Source: Frigoriglobus tundricola
Lineage (GTDB): Bacteria > Planctomycetota > Planctomycetia > Gemmatales > Gemmataceae
DNA length: 64,000 nucleotides
Direction: 5' to 3'
Assembly: GCF_013128195.2 (NCBI RefSeq)
Contig: NZ_CP053452.2
Location: 7,192,001 to 7,256,000 of the forward strand
Both the position numbers and the translations under genes were made by a program. Below, piece after piece: positions 1 to 9,013 of the stretch (its first letter is position 1; each line of letters starts with the position of its first letter). The notes beneath the pieces were generated by a model. It saw nothing but the letters and a program-made list of their open reading frames with translations, ran no database searches and was not told where the DNA came from.

Positions 1-522
1 ATCGAGCCCCTTCAGCGCGAGATCATGCTCCGCGTCCGCGGCTACCGGTTCGAGTGGGAGGCGAACGTCGTTCGCGACGAGAAGGTGAACGCGTTCTGCC
101 TCCCGGCCGGCCGGATGTTCGTCTTCACCGGGCTGTTCCCGGTCGCCGGGGAGCGCGACGACGCGCTCGCGACGGTCCTGGCGCACGAGATGGCGCACGC
201 GCTAGCCCACCACGGGAGCGAGCGGGTGGCCCGCGAGCAGGAGGGCGGCGGGACCGTGTTCCGCCGCCTGTCGTACGACCGGATGCAGGAGTCGGAGGCG
301 GACCACATCGGGCTCTTCCTCATGACCTTCGCGGGGTACGACCCGAACGAGGCGGTCGCGCTCTGGGAGCGGATGCGGCGCGCCCACGGCGGCGCGCCGC
401 CCGAGTTCCTCTCCGACCACCCGAGCGACGAACACCGGGTCCGGGCGCTGCGCGAATGGGTCCCCAAGGCCCGCGCGGCGAAGAAGGCGTTCGACGAGGG
501 GCGGATCGCCCCGGCGCGCTAG
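1..522 (+). CDS. M48-family zinc metalloprotease (5' end outside window)
   Basis: The frame is open from base 1, so the N-terminus lies upstream of the window. The fragment carries an HEMAH zinc-binding and catalytic motif (HExxH) followed about 35 residues later by ESEAD, which supplies the third zinc ligand, as in M48 (Ste24/HtpX/BepA-like) peptidases. The run VNAFCLPAGRMFVFTGLF, in which a hydrophobic strand precedes the HExxH helix, is typical of the family. Planctomycete homologues are usually exported or lipid-anchored proteases that degrade misfolded envelope proteins, but the signal region cannot be seen here. The family call is firm; the substrate is unknown. Confidence 0.9.
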   Translation: MEPLQREIMLRVRGYRFEWEANVVRDEKVNAFCLPAGRMFVFTGLFPVAGERDDALATVLAHEMAHALAHHGSERVAREQEGGGTVFRRLSYDRMQESEADHIGLFLMTFAGYDPNEAVALWERMRRAHGGAPPEFLSDHPSDEHRVRALREWVPKARAAKKAFDEGRIAPAR

Positions 523-573
523 CGAGCACCAGAGACAGTTCCACCTGAAACGACACCACCTGGAGAACGAGCG

Positions 574-738
574 ATGAGTACGGGAGACGGCGGGCTCGGC
601 AGCGGCGGATTTTTCGGTCGACTGAGCCCGTCCGGCGAGTACGGCGCCTGGCCGGGGTGCGGGTGCAGCAGCCTCTTCATCATCATGGCCGGGATTCTGT
701 TGGTCTGCGGCGGGTGCCTCCGGTTCGTCGGGCAGTAA
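574..738 (+). CDS. Small glycine-rich membrane protein, 54 aa
   Basis: A short reading frame starts at an ATG with a GGAG about 8 bases upstream and lies 51 bases after the protease gene on the same strand. The N-terminal half is rich in Gly and Ser. The C-terminal half is one hydrophobic segment (SSLFIIMAGILLVCGG) containing several cysteines, so it should be a single-pass membrane peptide. No family is recognised. Co-transcription with the metalloprotease is inferred from spacing and the absence of a terminator between them. Confidence 0.55.
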   Translation: MSTGDGGLGSGGFFGRLSPSGEYGAWPGCGCSSLFIIMAGILLVCGGCLRFVGQ

Positions 739-755
739 CGCGGCAATGACTCGTG

Positions 756-807
756 GCACGGGCTTCCCAGCCGGTGGGTTCCGATACACCGGCTGGGAAG
801 CCCGTGC
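756..807. repeat. Perfect 21-bp inverted repeat, hairpin family A
   Basis: The arms 756-776 and 787-807 are exact reverse complements (core GGGCTTCCCAGCC) around a 10-base loop. A related hairpin with a slightly different core occurs at 34944-34999. The element sits just after the 54-aa gene and could end its transcript, but no T-run follows. It is more likely a dispersed REP-like element. Confidence 0.85.
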
Positions 808-934
808 GACAAAAATCAGACACACTCGACTGAGTCGTGAATCAGTCGCTCGGCCCGTTCGGTTCGACGAACCGGCCGACCGGTACGGGAACCCATTCGT
901 TCAACTATCGATCACCACTTGGGAGCAACCGGCC

Positions 935-1237
935 ATGCGCGCACTGTGCGGGGCGATCATTTCGGCGGGGGCCATGATTGGCCTGGGCCTGACGGCGATC
1001 GGGATCGGCATCCGGTACGAGCGGGACATGACCCGCTCCGAGGGCGGTGAGCCGTATTTGGTTCACCTGTCTCAAATGGACCGACCCCTCACGTTCATCC
1101 TCGTCTTCCTGACCTGTACGACGATCGTCGGGTTGGGCGTCGCCTTTCTCGGCCTCGCCTACCACCACCACCGCCGCGAGCGGGAACACCGCTGGGCGCG
1201 GGAACGGGCGGCGGCGCACCGGGTGCCCACGCCCTGA
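935..1237 (+). CDS. Small two-helix membrane protein, 100 aa
   Basis: The chosen ATG has GGGAG 9 bases upstream. A longer in-frame start at 746 would translate through the family A hairpin and has no comparable ribosome site. The protein has two hydrophobic segments, roughly residues 4-26 and 55-80, joined by a polar loop of about 28 residues. It ends in a His/Arg-rich tail (HHHHRRERE). No family is recognised. It is probably an inner-membrane protein with both ends on the same side; nothing in the sequence indicates a function. Confidence 0.6.
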   Translation: MRALCGAIISAGAMIGLGLTAIGIGIRYERDMTRSEGGEPYLVHLSQMDRPLTFILVFLTCTTIVGLGVAFLGLAYHHHRREREHRWARERAAAHRVPTP

Positions 1238-1308
1238 GCGCCCTCGGGCCGAAGCGTTCTTAACGACACCGCGATCGCGTGGGCACGATTCCGGAGGGGA
1301 AGAAGAAC

Positions 1309-1402
1309 AAGCGGCCCCAGATGAACACCGGTGGCACCGATCGGACCGAGACCCTAGAGCCTCGGTCCGATCGGTGCCACCGGTGTTCATCTGGGGCCGC
1401 TT
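1309..1402. repeat. Perfect 42-bp inverted repeat between convergent genes
   Basis: The arms 1309-1350 and 1361-1402 pair without a mismatch around a 10-base loop. The element lies between the stop of the small membrane protein and the stop of the alpha-amylase gene, so it could act as a terminator for both. A stem this long and perfect is far beyond what termination needs and looks like a MITE-like or REP-like insertion. Confidence 0.9.
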
Positions 1403-1432
1403 CTACGCCCGTAGCGGCTACGAGCCGCCGTT

Positions 1433-2914
1433 TCACTCTTGTACCCAAACCGAGACCGATCCGCCCCGGCACTTGAACTCGCCGAACCCTTCGTTGTTGA
1501 CCGCGACCGGCTCGGGTACGTGGCCGGTCAGGTCGCGGAACCGCGTCCCCGCCGGGCGGCCGGTGCCCATCCACTTCGTGCCCTCGGGGCCGTCGCTCAT
1601 GAGGACGGCCAGCGCCTTGGGGTGTTCCGGAGTACCCATCCGCACCCACCCGATCCGGTTCCAGTGGTCGAAGTAATCGACCTGCTCACCGTGGCCGTAT
1701 TCCTTGCGGGCCTTCAGGAACGTGTCGATGAGCACGCGGTGCGACGGCAACACGATCTTGTGCCGCTGTCCGTCGCGTCCGGCGTCCTCGTATTCGGCCC
1801 CGTAGTAGTCGGGGTAGAACAGGCACGGGTAGCCGTCGCGCCGGAGCAGGATCGCCGCGTAGGCGAGCGGGACGAACCACGGCTCGACGACCGATTCGAG
1901 CGACTGGAGCGGCTGCGAGTCGTGGTTGGACACGAACGTCACCGCCTGCACGGGCCGCTCCTTCACGAGCGAGCCGTCGAACAGTCGGCGCATGTCGTAG
2001 TGCCCGCCCGCCCGGCTCGCCGCGTAAAAGTTGTAGTGCAGGGGCACGTCGAAGGCGGTGAACCGCGGACCGGCGGTGTCGAGGAACCAGTGCAACTCGG
2101 CCAGGTTGCCGGACCAGTACTCGGCGACCGTGAAGAGCTTCTTGCCGGCGTGCGTTTCCATGTGTTCCAGCCACGCCGGGAAGATCGGCGCGGAGATGTG
2201 CTTCACCGCATCGAACCGGAACCCGTCCACGCCGGTCGTGTCCACGAACCACCGGCCCCAGCGGTTCAGTTCGTCGTTCACCTCTTGGGACTCGAAGTCG
2301 AGATCGGCCCCCATGAGGAACGCGAAGCTGCCCATCTCCAGCGACACTTGGTCGTCCCACTTCTTGCCGTCGAACAGGTACACGGTACTGCGGTCGTCGG
2401 GGTTGTTGTGATCGTAATCGCAGCCGTCGAAGTGCCACCAGTGCCACTCGAAGTCGGAGTGCGTCTTGCCCCGGCCGGGGAACGTGAAGGACGTCGCGGC
2501 CCGGATCTCCCGCGGCTCGCCCTTCGGCGTTCGGCGGTCGTCGATGGGGAAGGGCGTGGCCTTTACCGTCTCGAACTCGTCGGCGCCGAGTCGGTGGTTC
2601 AGCACGATGTCGGCGTAAACGCGGATGCCCTTGCCCTGAAGCGCTTTGATCGCCTTGAGGTAGCCGTCCCGGGTGCCGTACTTGGTGCGGACGGTGCCCT
2701 TCTGGTTGAACTCCCCGAGGTCGTAGAGGTCGTACACGCCGTAGCCGACGTCGGCCGTTCCGTTCGTGCCTTTCGAGGCGGGCGGGAGCCAGAGGGCGTC
2801 GACCCCGGCCGCGGCCAGTTCCCCCGCTTTTGAAGCGACCTCGTCCCAGAGCGAGCCGTCGGCGGGGCTGTACCAGTGGAAGAACTGCATCATCACGGCG
2901 TTGTATTCGCTCAT
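1433..2914 (-). CDS. Cytosolic alpha-amylase, GH13 subfamily 5
   Basis: This enzyme hydrolyses internal alpha-1,4 links in starch, glycogen or maltodextrin. The (beta/alpha)8 barrel shows all conserved GH13 regions: DIVLNHR, GFRFDAVKH with the nucleophile Asp near residue 232, TVAEYW with the acid/base Glu near 263, and FVSNHDS with the third Asp near 330. The start MSEYN is preferred over the upstream in-frame start at 3004 because AAAGG lies at the right distance. It gives 493 residues, close to Escherichia coli AmyA (about 495), and no signal peptide, so a cytoplasmic enzyme is expected. It fits with the glycogen phosphorylase encoded elsewhere in the window. Confidence 0.93.
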   Translation of the reverse strand: MSEYNAVMMQFFHWYSPADGSLWDEVASKAGELAAAGVDALWLPPASKGTNGTADVGYGVYDLYDLGEFNQKGTVRTKYGTRDGYLKAIKALQGKGIRVYADIVLNHRLGADEFETVKATPFPIDDRRTPKGEPREIRAATSFTFPGRGKTHSDFEWHWWHFDGCDYDHNNPDDRSTVYLFDGKKWDDQVSLEMGSFAFLMGADLDFESQEVNDELNRWGRWFVDTTGVDGFRFDAVKHISAPIFPAWLEHMETHAGKKLFTVAEYWSGNLAELHWFLDTAGPRFTAFDVPLHYNFYAASRAGGHYDMRRLFDGSLVKERPVQAVTFVSNHDSQPLQSLESVVEPWFVPLAYAAILLRRDGYPCLFYPDYYGAEYEDAGRDGQRHKIVLPSHRVLIDTFLKARKEYGHGEQVDYFDHWNRIGWVRMGTPEHPKALAVLMSDGPEGTKWMGTGRPAGTRFRDLTGHVPEPVAVNNEGFGEFKCRGGSVSVWVQE

Positions 2915-3269
2915 TGGCGATGAACCTTTCGATACTGTTGTTGATAGTGTGTCAGGTGGATTTCGCGGAGATGAGAGAAACTCGGCGTTCGAATCGGGTT
3001 GCACGTTTAATGGTCAAGCGATCTGCACGGACCCGCACTTCAAGCGTGTGCGCGAGTGGCCGGCAAGGTGCGGCGCATGGCACCGGCCGAGACAATACTC
3101 AGCCAAGCAGCAAGGTGTTGCTCAGTTAGCGAATCTTGTGCCAAAAGTGCAAGGCAGTGTAAATGGTGTTGTGTGACCTCACCGCAAGCGGAAACAGGAG
3201 GTCCGGTAGCAAACTGGCACCGGTTCAAAGCGTCTCCTCTCTCGCCCTTGTTATTCCGTGCGAAAATAG
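2915..3269. other. Intergenic region upstream of the amylase gene
   Basis: These 355 bases lie between the alpha-amylase start and the stop of the upstream ATPase gene on the same strand. I see no convincing gene or strong hairpin. The region should hold the amylase promoter, but no consensus -35/-10 pair stands out. Confidence 0.5.
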
Positions 3270-5972
3270 TCAGAGCCATGTGCCGAATTTGCGGATGTAC
3301 CAGCGCTTGACGAACTGAGTCAGCAGGCAGTAGCAGATGAGGGTCGCGGCGAGCCAGGGGAAGTACGCCCACGGGAGCGGCACCAGGCCGACCGCCGCAC
3401 CGAGGGACGTGAACGGGACGGCCACACCGGCCGCCATCACAGCCACCGTGAGCGCCAGCAGCAGGGGCGCCGCGGTGCTCTGCACGAACGGCACCTTGGC
3501 GGTGCGGATCATGTGGATGATGAGCGTCTGGGACAGCAGCCCCTCGACGAACCACGCCGACTGGAACAGGGCCTGCTGGTCCGGCGCGTTCGCCCGGAAC
3601 ACGTAGTACATGACCGCGAACGTGGTGAGGTCGAAGACCGAACTGATCGGGCCGATGGTGATCATGAACCGGCCGAGGTCGTCGATCTGCCACTTCCGCG
3701 GCGTCTCCAGGTACTCGGGGTCCGTGCGGTCGAACGGGATGCCGATCTGGGACACGTCGTAGAGCAGGTTCTGGATCAGCAGGTGGATCGCCAGCATCGG
3801 GAGGAACGGCAGCCACACGCTCGCGGCCAGCACGCTGAAGACGTTGCCGAAGTTGGAACTGGCCGCCATCTTGATGTACTTGATCGTGTTCCCGTGGGTC
3901 TGGCGGCCCAGCAGCACGCCCGCTTCGAGAACCATCAGGCTCTTTTCCAGCAGGATGATGTCGGCCGATTCGCGGGCGATGTCGGCGCCGGTGTCCACCG
4001 ACACGCCCACGTCGGCCTCGCGCAGGGCCGGGGCGTCGTTGATCCCGTCCCCCAGGAACCCGACCGTGTGGCCCCGGCGCTTGAGCGCCGCGATGATCCG
4101 CGCCTTCTGCGCCGGGTTCAGCTTGACGAACAGGACCGTTTCCTCGGCGGCCCTCTCCAGCTCCGGATCGGTCATCTGTTCGACCTGGGGACCGAGCAGA
4201 ACGGACGGCGCGGACAGCCCCACCTCCTTGCACACCTTGCGCGTGACGGGCTCGTTGTCGCCCGTGAGGATCTTGACCGCGACCCCGTGCCGCGCGAGCG
4301 CCGCGATGGCCGGGGCGGCGGACTCCTTCGGCGGATCGAGGAACGTCATGAACCCGATCAGGGTGAGGTCCGCCTCGTCGGCCACGCCGTACTGCTTGCT
4401 CCCCTGGGCCGGCACCTGTTTCACCGCGACGGCGATCACCCGCAACCCGTCCCGGTTCATCTGCGCCTGGAGGGCCTGGGCCCGGCCCCGAACGGCGTCC
4501 GTGAGCGGGACGTCGTGGTCACCGACGCGCGCGTGAGTGCAGGCGCCGAGCACCTCCTCGGCGGCCCCCTTGCAGATCAGGAAGTCACGGTCCTTGTGGG
4601 CCTCGTTCACCACGACCGACATCCGCCGCCTCTGGAAATCGAACGGCACCTCGTCGTATTTCTGGAACCGTCGGGCCAGTTCTTGCACCTTCTTCTCGTT
4701 GGCGCGTTCCAGGACCGCGCGGTCGAGCAGGTTCTTGAGCCCCGTTTGGAAGTGGCTGTTGAGGAACCCGTACTCGAACACCCCCTGGGACGTGTTGCCG
4801 TCCACATCGAGGTGCCGGATCAGCACGACCTTGTCCTGGGTGAGCGTGCCGGTCTTGTCGGTGCAGAGGACGTCCATCGCCCCCAGGTTCTGGATCGCGG
4901 GCAGCTTCTTGACGATGACCTTTCGGCGCGACATCGCCACGGCCCCGCGGGCCAGGTTGGCGGTGACGATCATCGGGAGCATTTCGGGCGTCAGCCCGAC
5001 CGCGATCGCCACGGCGAACAGGAACGCCTCGTACCAGTCGCCCTTGGTGAGCCCGTTGAGCAAGAAGACCACCGGTGCCATCACGAAGATGAACCGGATG
5101 AGGAGCCAACTGACGCTGCGCACGCCCTTGTCGAACGCCGTGACGACCCGCTGCCCGGTCAACTGCCGGGCGAGGGAGCCGAGGTAGGTCCGGTCGCCGG
5201 TGACCACGACCGCGGCGTGGGCCGTTCCGCTCACGACGGTCGTTCCCATGAAGCACAGGCTGGGGAGTTCGAGCGGCGCGGCCCCGCCGGCGAGCAGGCG
5301 CTCGGCTTCGGCCGGCGGCACGTCCGCCTTCTCGACCTGCATGGATTCGCCCGTGAGCGCGGCCTGGCTGACGAACAGGTCTTTCGCCGACAATAACCGG
5401 ACGTCGGCGGGGACGAGGTCGCCGGCCGACAGGCGGATCACGTCCCCGGGCACCAGGTCGCGGAGCGGGACTTCTTCGCCGTCCGAGGTCGGGGCCGGTG
5501 GCGCTCCCGGTTCCGTATTCGGTGCGAGGAAGGGACGACAAACGGTGGCGGTGGTGCGGACCATTGCCCGCAGCTTCTCGGCGGCCCGGTTGGAGCGGAA
5601 CTCCTGCCAGAACCGTAGTGTCCCGCTGAGACCGACCATCACGGAAATGACCACGGCGGCCCGGTCGTCGTCCGTGACGATAGCGACGAGCGCCAGCACC
5701 ATGAGAAGGTAGTTAAACGGGACGTTGAAGGCGCGGAGGAGTTGGACGGACCAGTGGGGCGACTTCTCGCTGGCGATTTCGTTCGGCCCTTCCTGTTCCC
5801 GCCGCACCTCGGCCTCCGCGCGGCTGATGCCGTCCGGGGTCGAATTCAGGGCGGTGAGTACGTCCGGCACCGCTCGCGTGGCGGTCCCGCGGAGCACCGG
5901 AGCGATCGACCCGCGTGCTTCGGTCGTGGGGCGCCGAGCGGCCGGCGGGGCGACGGGGGTACTCACCGGCAT
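3270..5972 (-). CDS. mgtA: Magnesium-translocating P-type ATPase (type IIIB)
   Basis: This is an ATP-driven Mg2+ importer of the inner membrane, about 900 residues, the normal size for MgtA/MgtB. It has the cation-ATPase N-terminal domain, the TGES actuator motif, the phosphorylation site DKTGTLT near residue 372, the hinge motif GDGIND, and a C-terminal block of membrane helices. The N-terminal region with GPNEIASEK and a helix-rich FNVPFNYLL segment is typical of the family. AGGAG touches the annotated ATG directly, while an in-frame GTG at 5966 lies 6 bases from it, so translation may start two codons later. It is 57 bases downstream of a DUF1559 gene. No mgtL-like leader is visible. Confidence 0.93.
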   Translation of the reverse strand: MPVSTPVAPPAARRPTTEARGSIAPVLRGTATRAVPDVLTALNSTPDGISRAEAEVRREQEGPNEIASEKSPHWSVQLLRAFNVPFNYLLMVLALVAIVTDDDRAAVVISVMVGLSGTLRFWQEFRSNRAAEKLRAMVRTTATVCRPFLAPNTEPGAPPAPTSDGEEVPLRDLVPGDVIRLSAGDLVPADVRLLSAKDLFVSQAALTGESMQVEKADVPPAEAERLLAGGAAPLELPSLCFMGTTVVSGTAHAAVVVTGDRTYLGSLARQLTGQRVVTAFDKGVRSVSWLLIRFIFVMAPVVFLLNGLTKGDWYEAFLFAVAIAVGLTPEMLPMIVTANLARGAVAMSRRKVIVKKLPAIQNLGAMDVLCTDKTGTLTQDKVVLIRHLDVDGNTSQGVFEYGFLNSHFQTGLKNLLDRAVLERANEKKVQELARRFQKYDEVPFDFQRRRMSVVVNEAHKDRDFLICKGAAEEVLGACTHARVGDHDVPLTDAVRGRAQALQAQMNRDGLRVIAVAVKQVPAQGSKQYGVADEADLTLIGFMTFLDPPKESAAPAIAALARHGVAVKILTGDNEPVTRKVCKEVGLSAPSVLLGPQVEQMTDPELERAAEETVLFVKLNPAQKARIIAALKRRGHTVGFLGDGINDAPALREADVGVSVDTGADIARESADIILLEKSLMVLEAGVLLGRQTHGNTIKYIKMAASSNFGNVFSVLAASVWLPFLPMLAIHLLIQNLLYDVSQIGIPFDRTDPEYLETPRKWQIDDLGRFMITIGPISSVFDLTTFAVMYYVFRANAPDQQALFQSAWFVEGLLSQTLIIHMIRTAKVPFVQSTAAPLLLALTVAVMAAGVAVPFTSLGAAVGLVPLPWAYFPWLAATLICYCLLTQFVKRWYIRKFGTWL

Positions 5973-6029
5973 CTCCTGATTCGTGGATCGCGTCCGCGTA
6001 GTCGCGGGCGCGGTGTGACATTCGGGCGC

Positions 6030-6992
6030 TCACCAGTCGCTACCCAGGACCTGTCCGTCGTCCGGGACGAGGACACGGTTCCACGTCGTCTGGCTCACAC
6101 TGGTCTGCACCGACCGCACGCTGCCGTCCATCATCGCGGCGTTGATGATACCGGTGTGCGTGCTGGAGAACGTCGTCGTGTTGATCTGGTTCGGGTTGCC
6201 GGCCTGCGGGAGCGGGAAGTTCGACCCGTACAGCGCGCCGCCGGGGCAGTAGGCCGGGTCCGGGCTGTACGGCCCGTAGGTCGCCCCGCCCGAGAGGCCC
6301 GCCGTTCCGACCGCCGGCCACGCCCAGGTGTTGTACGCTTCGGACCCGCCGTACCCACCGGTGGTGAACGACGCCGGGTAGCCGGCGATCTGCTCGCCGA
6401 GGCCGAGCGTGTTCGACGTCCCGTCCGGGATGCTGCCGATCGCGTACCCGCACGGCTTACCGAGCGCGTTGACCGCGCCGCCGCCGCCGAAGAACACGAG
6501 GTTGTACGAGTAGTTCGACAGCCCCCACTGGCCGCTGTACGGACCGCCGACGGCGAGCCCATTGATATTGGTCGGATCGGACGGGCACGAGAAGGTTTTG
6601 AGCGCGACGTTCACCGCCCCGCCCCCGGACGCCGCCTGGGCGTTCCCGTACCCGGCGTCCGGCCGGTCCACGGTGAACTGGTTGTACAAGTTGCCCTGTT
6701 CGAGGTACGCCAGGAGCGCGTAGTGGGCCGACCCCTGGGCGGCGTTGCCGGTGCCCGTGTTCACGACCTGGTAAAAGTTGACGGGCGGCATCCGGTCGCT
6801 GTTCGCGCCGGCGTAGTTGTGGACGGCGAGGACGATCTGCTTGAACTTGTTCTGGCACGTCATGCGGGCCGCGGCCGCGCGGACCTTCTGGACGGCGGGG
6901 AGCAAGAGGCCGATCAGGATCGCAATGATGGCAATCACCACCAGCAGTTCGATCAGCGTGAACGCGGGGCGGCGTGTGTGCGTGTGGATCAC
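6030..6992 (-). CDS. DUF1559 pseudopilin-like protein
   Basis: This 320-residue protein begins with a type IV pilin/type II secretion prepilin signal: a short basic leader, then [18 protein letters not shown], with the peptidase cut expected before Phe. A DUF1559 domain follows, and the C-terminal region has the usual family DGSVR motif. The start is a GTG with GGAGG 8 bases upstream. Planctomycetes carry dozens of such paralogues, thought to form or decorate extracellular or periplasmic fibres; the individual role is unknown. It precedes mgtA by 57 bases and may share its transcript. Confidence 0.92.
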   Translation of the reverse strand: MIHTHTRRPAFTLIELLVVIAIIAILIGLLLPAVQKVRAAAARMTCQNKFKQIVLAVHNYAGANSDRMPPVNFYQVVNTGTGNAAQGSAHYALLAYLEQGNLYNQFTVDRPDAGYGNAQAASGGGAVNVALKTFSCPSDPTNINGLAVGGPYSGQWGLSNYSYNLVFFGGGGAVNALGKPCGYAIGSIPDGTSNTLGLGEQIAGYPASFTTGGYGGSEAYNTWAWPAVGTAGLSGGATYGPYSPDPAYCPGGALYGSNFPLPQAGNPNQINTTTFSSTHTGIINAAMMDGSVRSVQTSVSQTTWNRVLVPDDGQVLGSDW

Positions 6993-7130
6993 GGTCGTGA
7001 CCTCCGACAGAGTGAAACGGGTGCCTCGGTCCGGGCGCGGCTCCGCGGAGCCGCGACCCGGCCGAAAGGGGGAAAGATGTCCGGTAAGAGTTCCGGCGGA
7101 CGGTGAGAGCCGGAGCGTCCGGCTCGTGCA

Positions 7131-9005
7131 TCAGGCGGCGGGAAGTGCTATGGCGATTCGCGTGCCGGTGCCGCCCTCGGCCGGCTCGCAGGTGATGGTG
7201 CCGCCGTGGGCCTTAACGATCTCGCGGCACAAATACAGGCCGATTCCCGTTCCGCGCACGCCTTCGGCGCGCTGGCCGGTGTGGTCTTCGACGCGGAAAA
7301 ATTTCTCGAAGACGCGCTCCCGGTACTCGGCCGGCACCCCCGGCCCCTCGTCCGTCACGGTGATTTGCAGGGCGGGCGGTCCGTCGGTTCCGGTGTTTTG
7401 CCGGGACGCCAGCCGGACACGGACACCACTCCCGGCTGGCGAGTATTTCAGCGCGTTGGTGAGCACGTTGGCGAACACGCTCCGGAGCCGGGCGGTATCG
7501 CCTCGAACCGTCACCGCCTCGGATTCGCGTGTGATCATGAGCCGGACGCGGGCGTCGTCGAACCGCGTTTCGAGCCCCTGGCACGCCGTCTCCAGCACCA
7601 CTCCCGGATCGAGAAGCACCAGGTTCAGTCGCAACTGACCGGATTCGATTCGGGTCACGTCCAGCAGTTCTTCGATGGTGTCCCCGAGTTCCTCGCACCC
7701 CTCAACAGCCGCCGCTACAAGTTGTCGCTGCCGGAGGGGCATCTCCGCGACCCGCTCACCGAGCATCAACAGGTTCATGCGGAGGCTGGTCAGCGGGGAA
7801 CGCAACTCGTGCGACGCCACGCCGATCAGTTCGCTCCGCAACTCGTCGAGTCGCGCGAATTCGGTCACGTCGTCGAAGACCGCGACCGCCCCGAACCGGC
7901 CCCCGGCGAACGCGGCGATCGGCACGGCCGTGAGCAGGAACCGCCGGCGCTGGCCGTTCAGAGTGGCGTCGTGGGTGTGTCGGAAATCGGGGCGGCGGGC
8001 GGGCGGTGGCTTCCCCGCTAGCGCCGCGGCGACGGCCGCTCGGTGCTCGTCGCAGATCGGGAACGCGCTCAAGTGGGGGGCGGGATCGGAGCCCGTGGCG
8101 GCGAGCAGCGCACGAGCCGGCGGGTTGGCGGCGACGAGTGCCCCGTCCGGTCCGAACACGAGGACGGCATCCGGCAGCGCGTCGAGCGTCGCTTCCAGCG
8201 TCATCTTCGCGGCGATCAATTCGCCCAGGCTGGAGCGGCGGTACTCGGCGAGCGCTTCTGCCATCCGGTTGAACCCGGCCGCGAGCCGGCCGAGTTCGTC
8301 CGCCGTGGTCTCCGCCACGCGGCGGTCGAAGTTCCCGTGCCGGACGTCCTCGACGGAGTCCGTCAGCTCCCGGATCGGGCGGAGGACCGAGCGCGCGAGC
8401 CAGACGGACACCGCCGCGCCGACCAGGACGGCCAGCACCGCGATGGAAATCACGACCCGGGTGCCGCGCGCGGACCCGTCGCGCGCGCGCACGCCGGCGG
8501 TTCGCATCGCCTTGAAGTTGGCCTCGCGGAGCTTGTCGCACCCGGCCCCGGCCTGGCGCAGCAGCGGGTTGACGGTCCGGTGGTACGGCTCGAGCGCGCC
8601 GGGCCGCGGGCCGGCGGCCAGCAGTTCGTCCCCCGCGGCCCGGTACCGGTCGATGAGCGCGCGAAGGTCGCCCGCGATGGCCCGCTCCTCGTCTTCGCCG
8701 TCGTGCAGGCTCGCGCGCATCCGAACGAAGCTGGCGTCGCCCCGCCGGCGCTCCGCGGCGAGGACGCGGCGGGCCGCGTCCTGGTCGCCGCTGAGGAACA
8801 AGAGAAGGGCGTCGTCTTCTCGCTCCAGGGCACCGGCCAGTTCGGCAGTGAGGTCGATCGTTTCCTGGCTCTCGCGGAGCGTCTGGTCCACACCGGCGTT
8901 GAGCCGGACGAAGGTGAGGGCGCTCCAGAGGCTGCTGCCGATTGTCGCTGCGACCAGCAGGCTCCCGGCCAGAACGAACCGGGACTGAAGGTGTCGAATC
9001 CGCAT
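7131..9005 (-). CDS. Membrane sensor histidine kinase (HAMP-PAS-HisKA-HATPase)
   Basis: The protein has 624 residues. One N-terminal helix (about 10-32) and a second near residues 180-205 enclose an extracytoplasmic sensor rich in Glu and Arg. HAMP, PAS (about 265-370), HisKA with the phosphoacceptor in VASHELRSPL, and an HATPase domain with DEGPGV and GTGIGL boxes follow. The start MRIRHL is fixed by GGAG in the 8-base gap after the response-regulator gene, whose TAG stop overlaps the ribosome site. The kinase is therefore translated with, and presumably phosphorylates, that regulator. The signal sensed is not evident. Confidence 0.93.
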   Translation of the reverse strand: MRIRHLQSRFVLAGSLLVAATIGSSLWSALTFVRLNAGVDQTLRESQETIDLTAELAGALEREDDALLLFLSGDQDAARRVLAAERRRGDASFVRMRASLHDGEDEERAIAGDLRALIDRYRAAGDELLAAGPRPGALEPYHRTVNPLLRQAGAGCDKLREANFKAMRTAGVRARDGSARGTRVVISIAVLAVLVGAAVSVWLARSVLRPIRELTDSVEDVRHGNFDRRVAETTADELGRLAAGFNRMAEALAEYRRSSLGELIAAKMTLEATLDALPDAVLVFGPDGALVAANPPARALLAATGSDPAPHLSAFPICDEHRAAVAAALAGKPPPARRPDFRHTHDATLNGQRRRFLLTAVPIAAFAGGRFGAVAVFDDVTEFARLDELRSELIGVASHELRSPLTSLRMNLLMLGERVAEMPLRQRQLVAAAVEGCEELGDTIEELLDVTRIESGQLRLNLVLLDPGVVLETACQGLETRFDDARVRLMITRESEAVTVRGDTARLRSVFANVLTNALKYSPAGSGVRVRLASRQNTGTDGPPALQITVTDEGPGVPAEYRERVFEKFFRVEDHTGQRAEGVRGTGIGLYLCREIVKAHGGTITCEPAEGGTGTRIAIALPAA

Positions 9006-9013
9006 CGGCTCTC

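Noticed and set aside
1439..2833. Long open frame on the strand opposite the alpha-amylase gene
   Set aside because: High G+C keeps antisense frames open. Its translation is rich in Arg, Val and Asp with no family pattern, while the other strand encodes a textbook amylase.
3513..5396. 627-codon open frame antisense to mgtA
   Set aside because: It is a shadow of the ATPase codons; its composition (RRVRPEHVV-like) is typical of reverse-strand translation.
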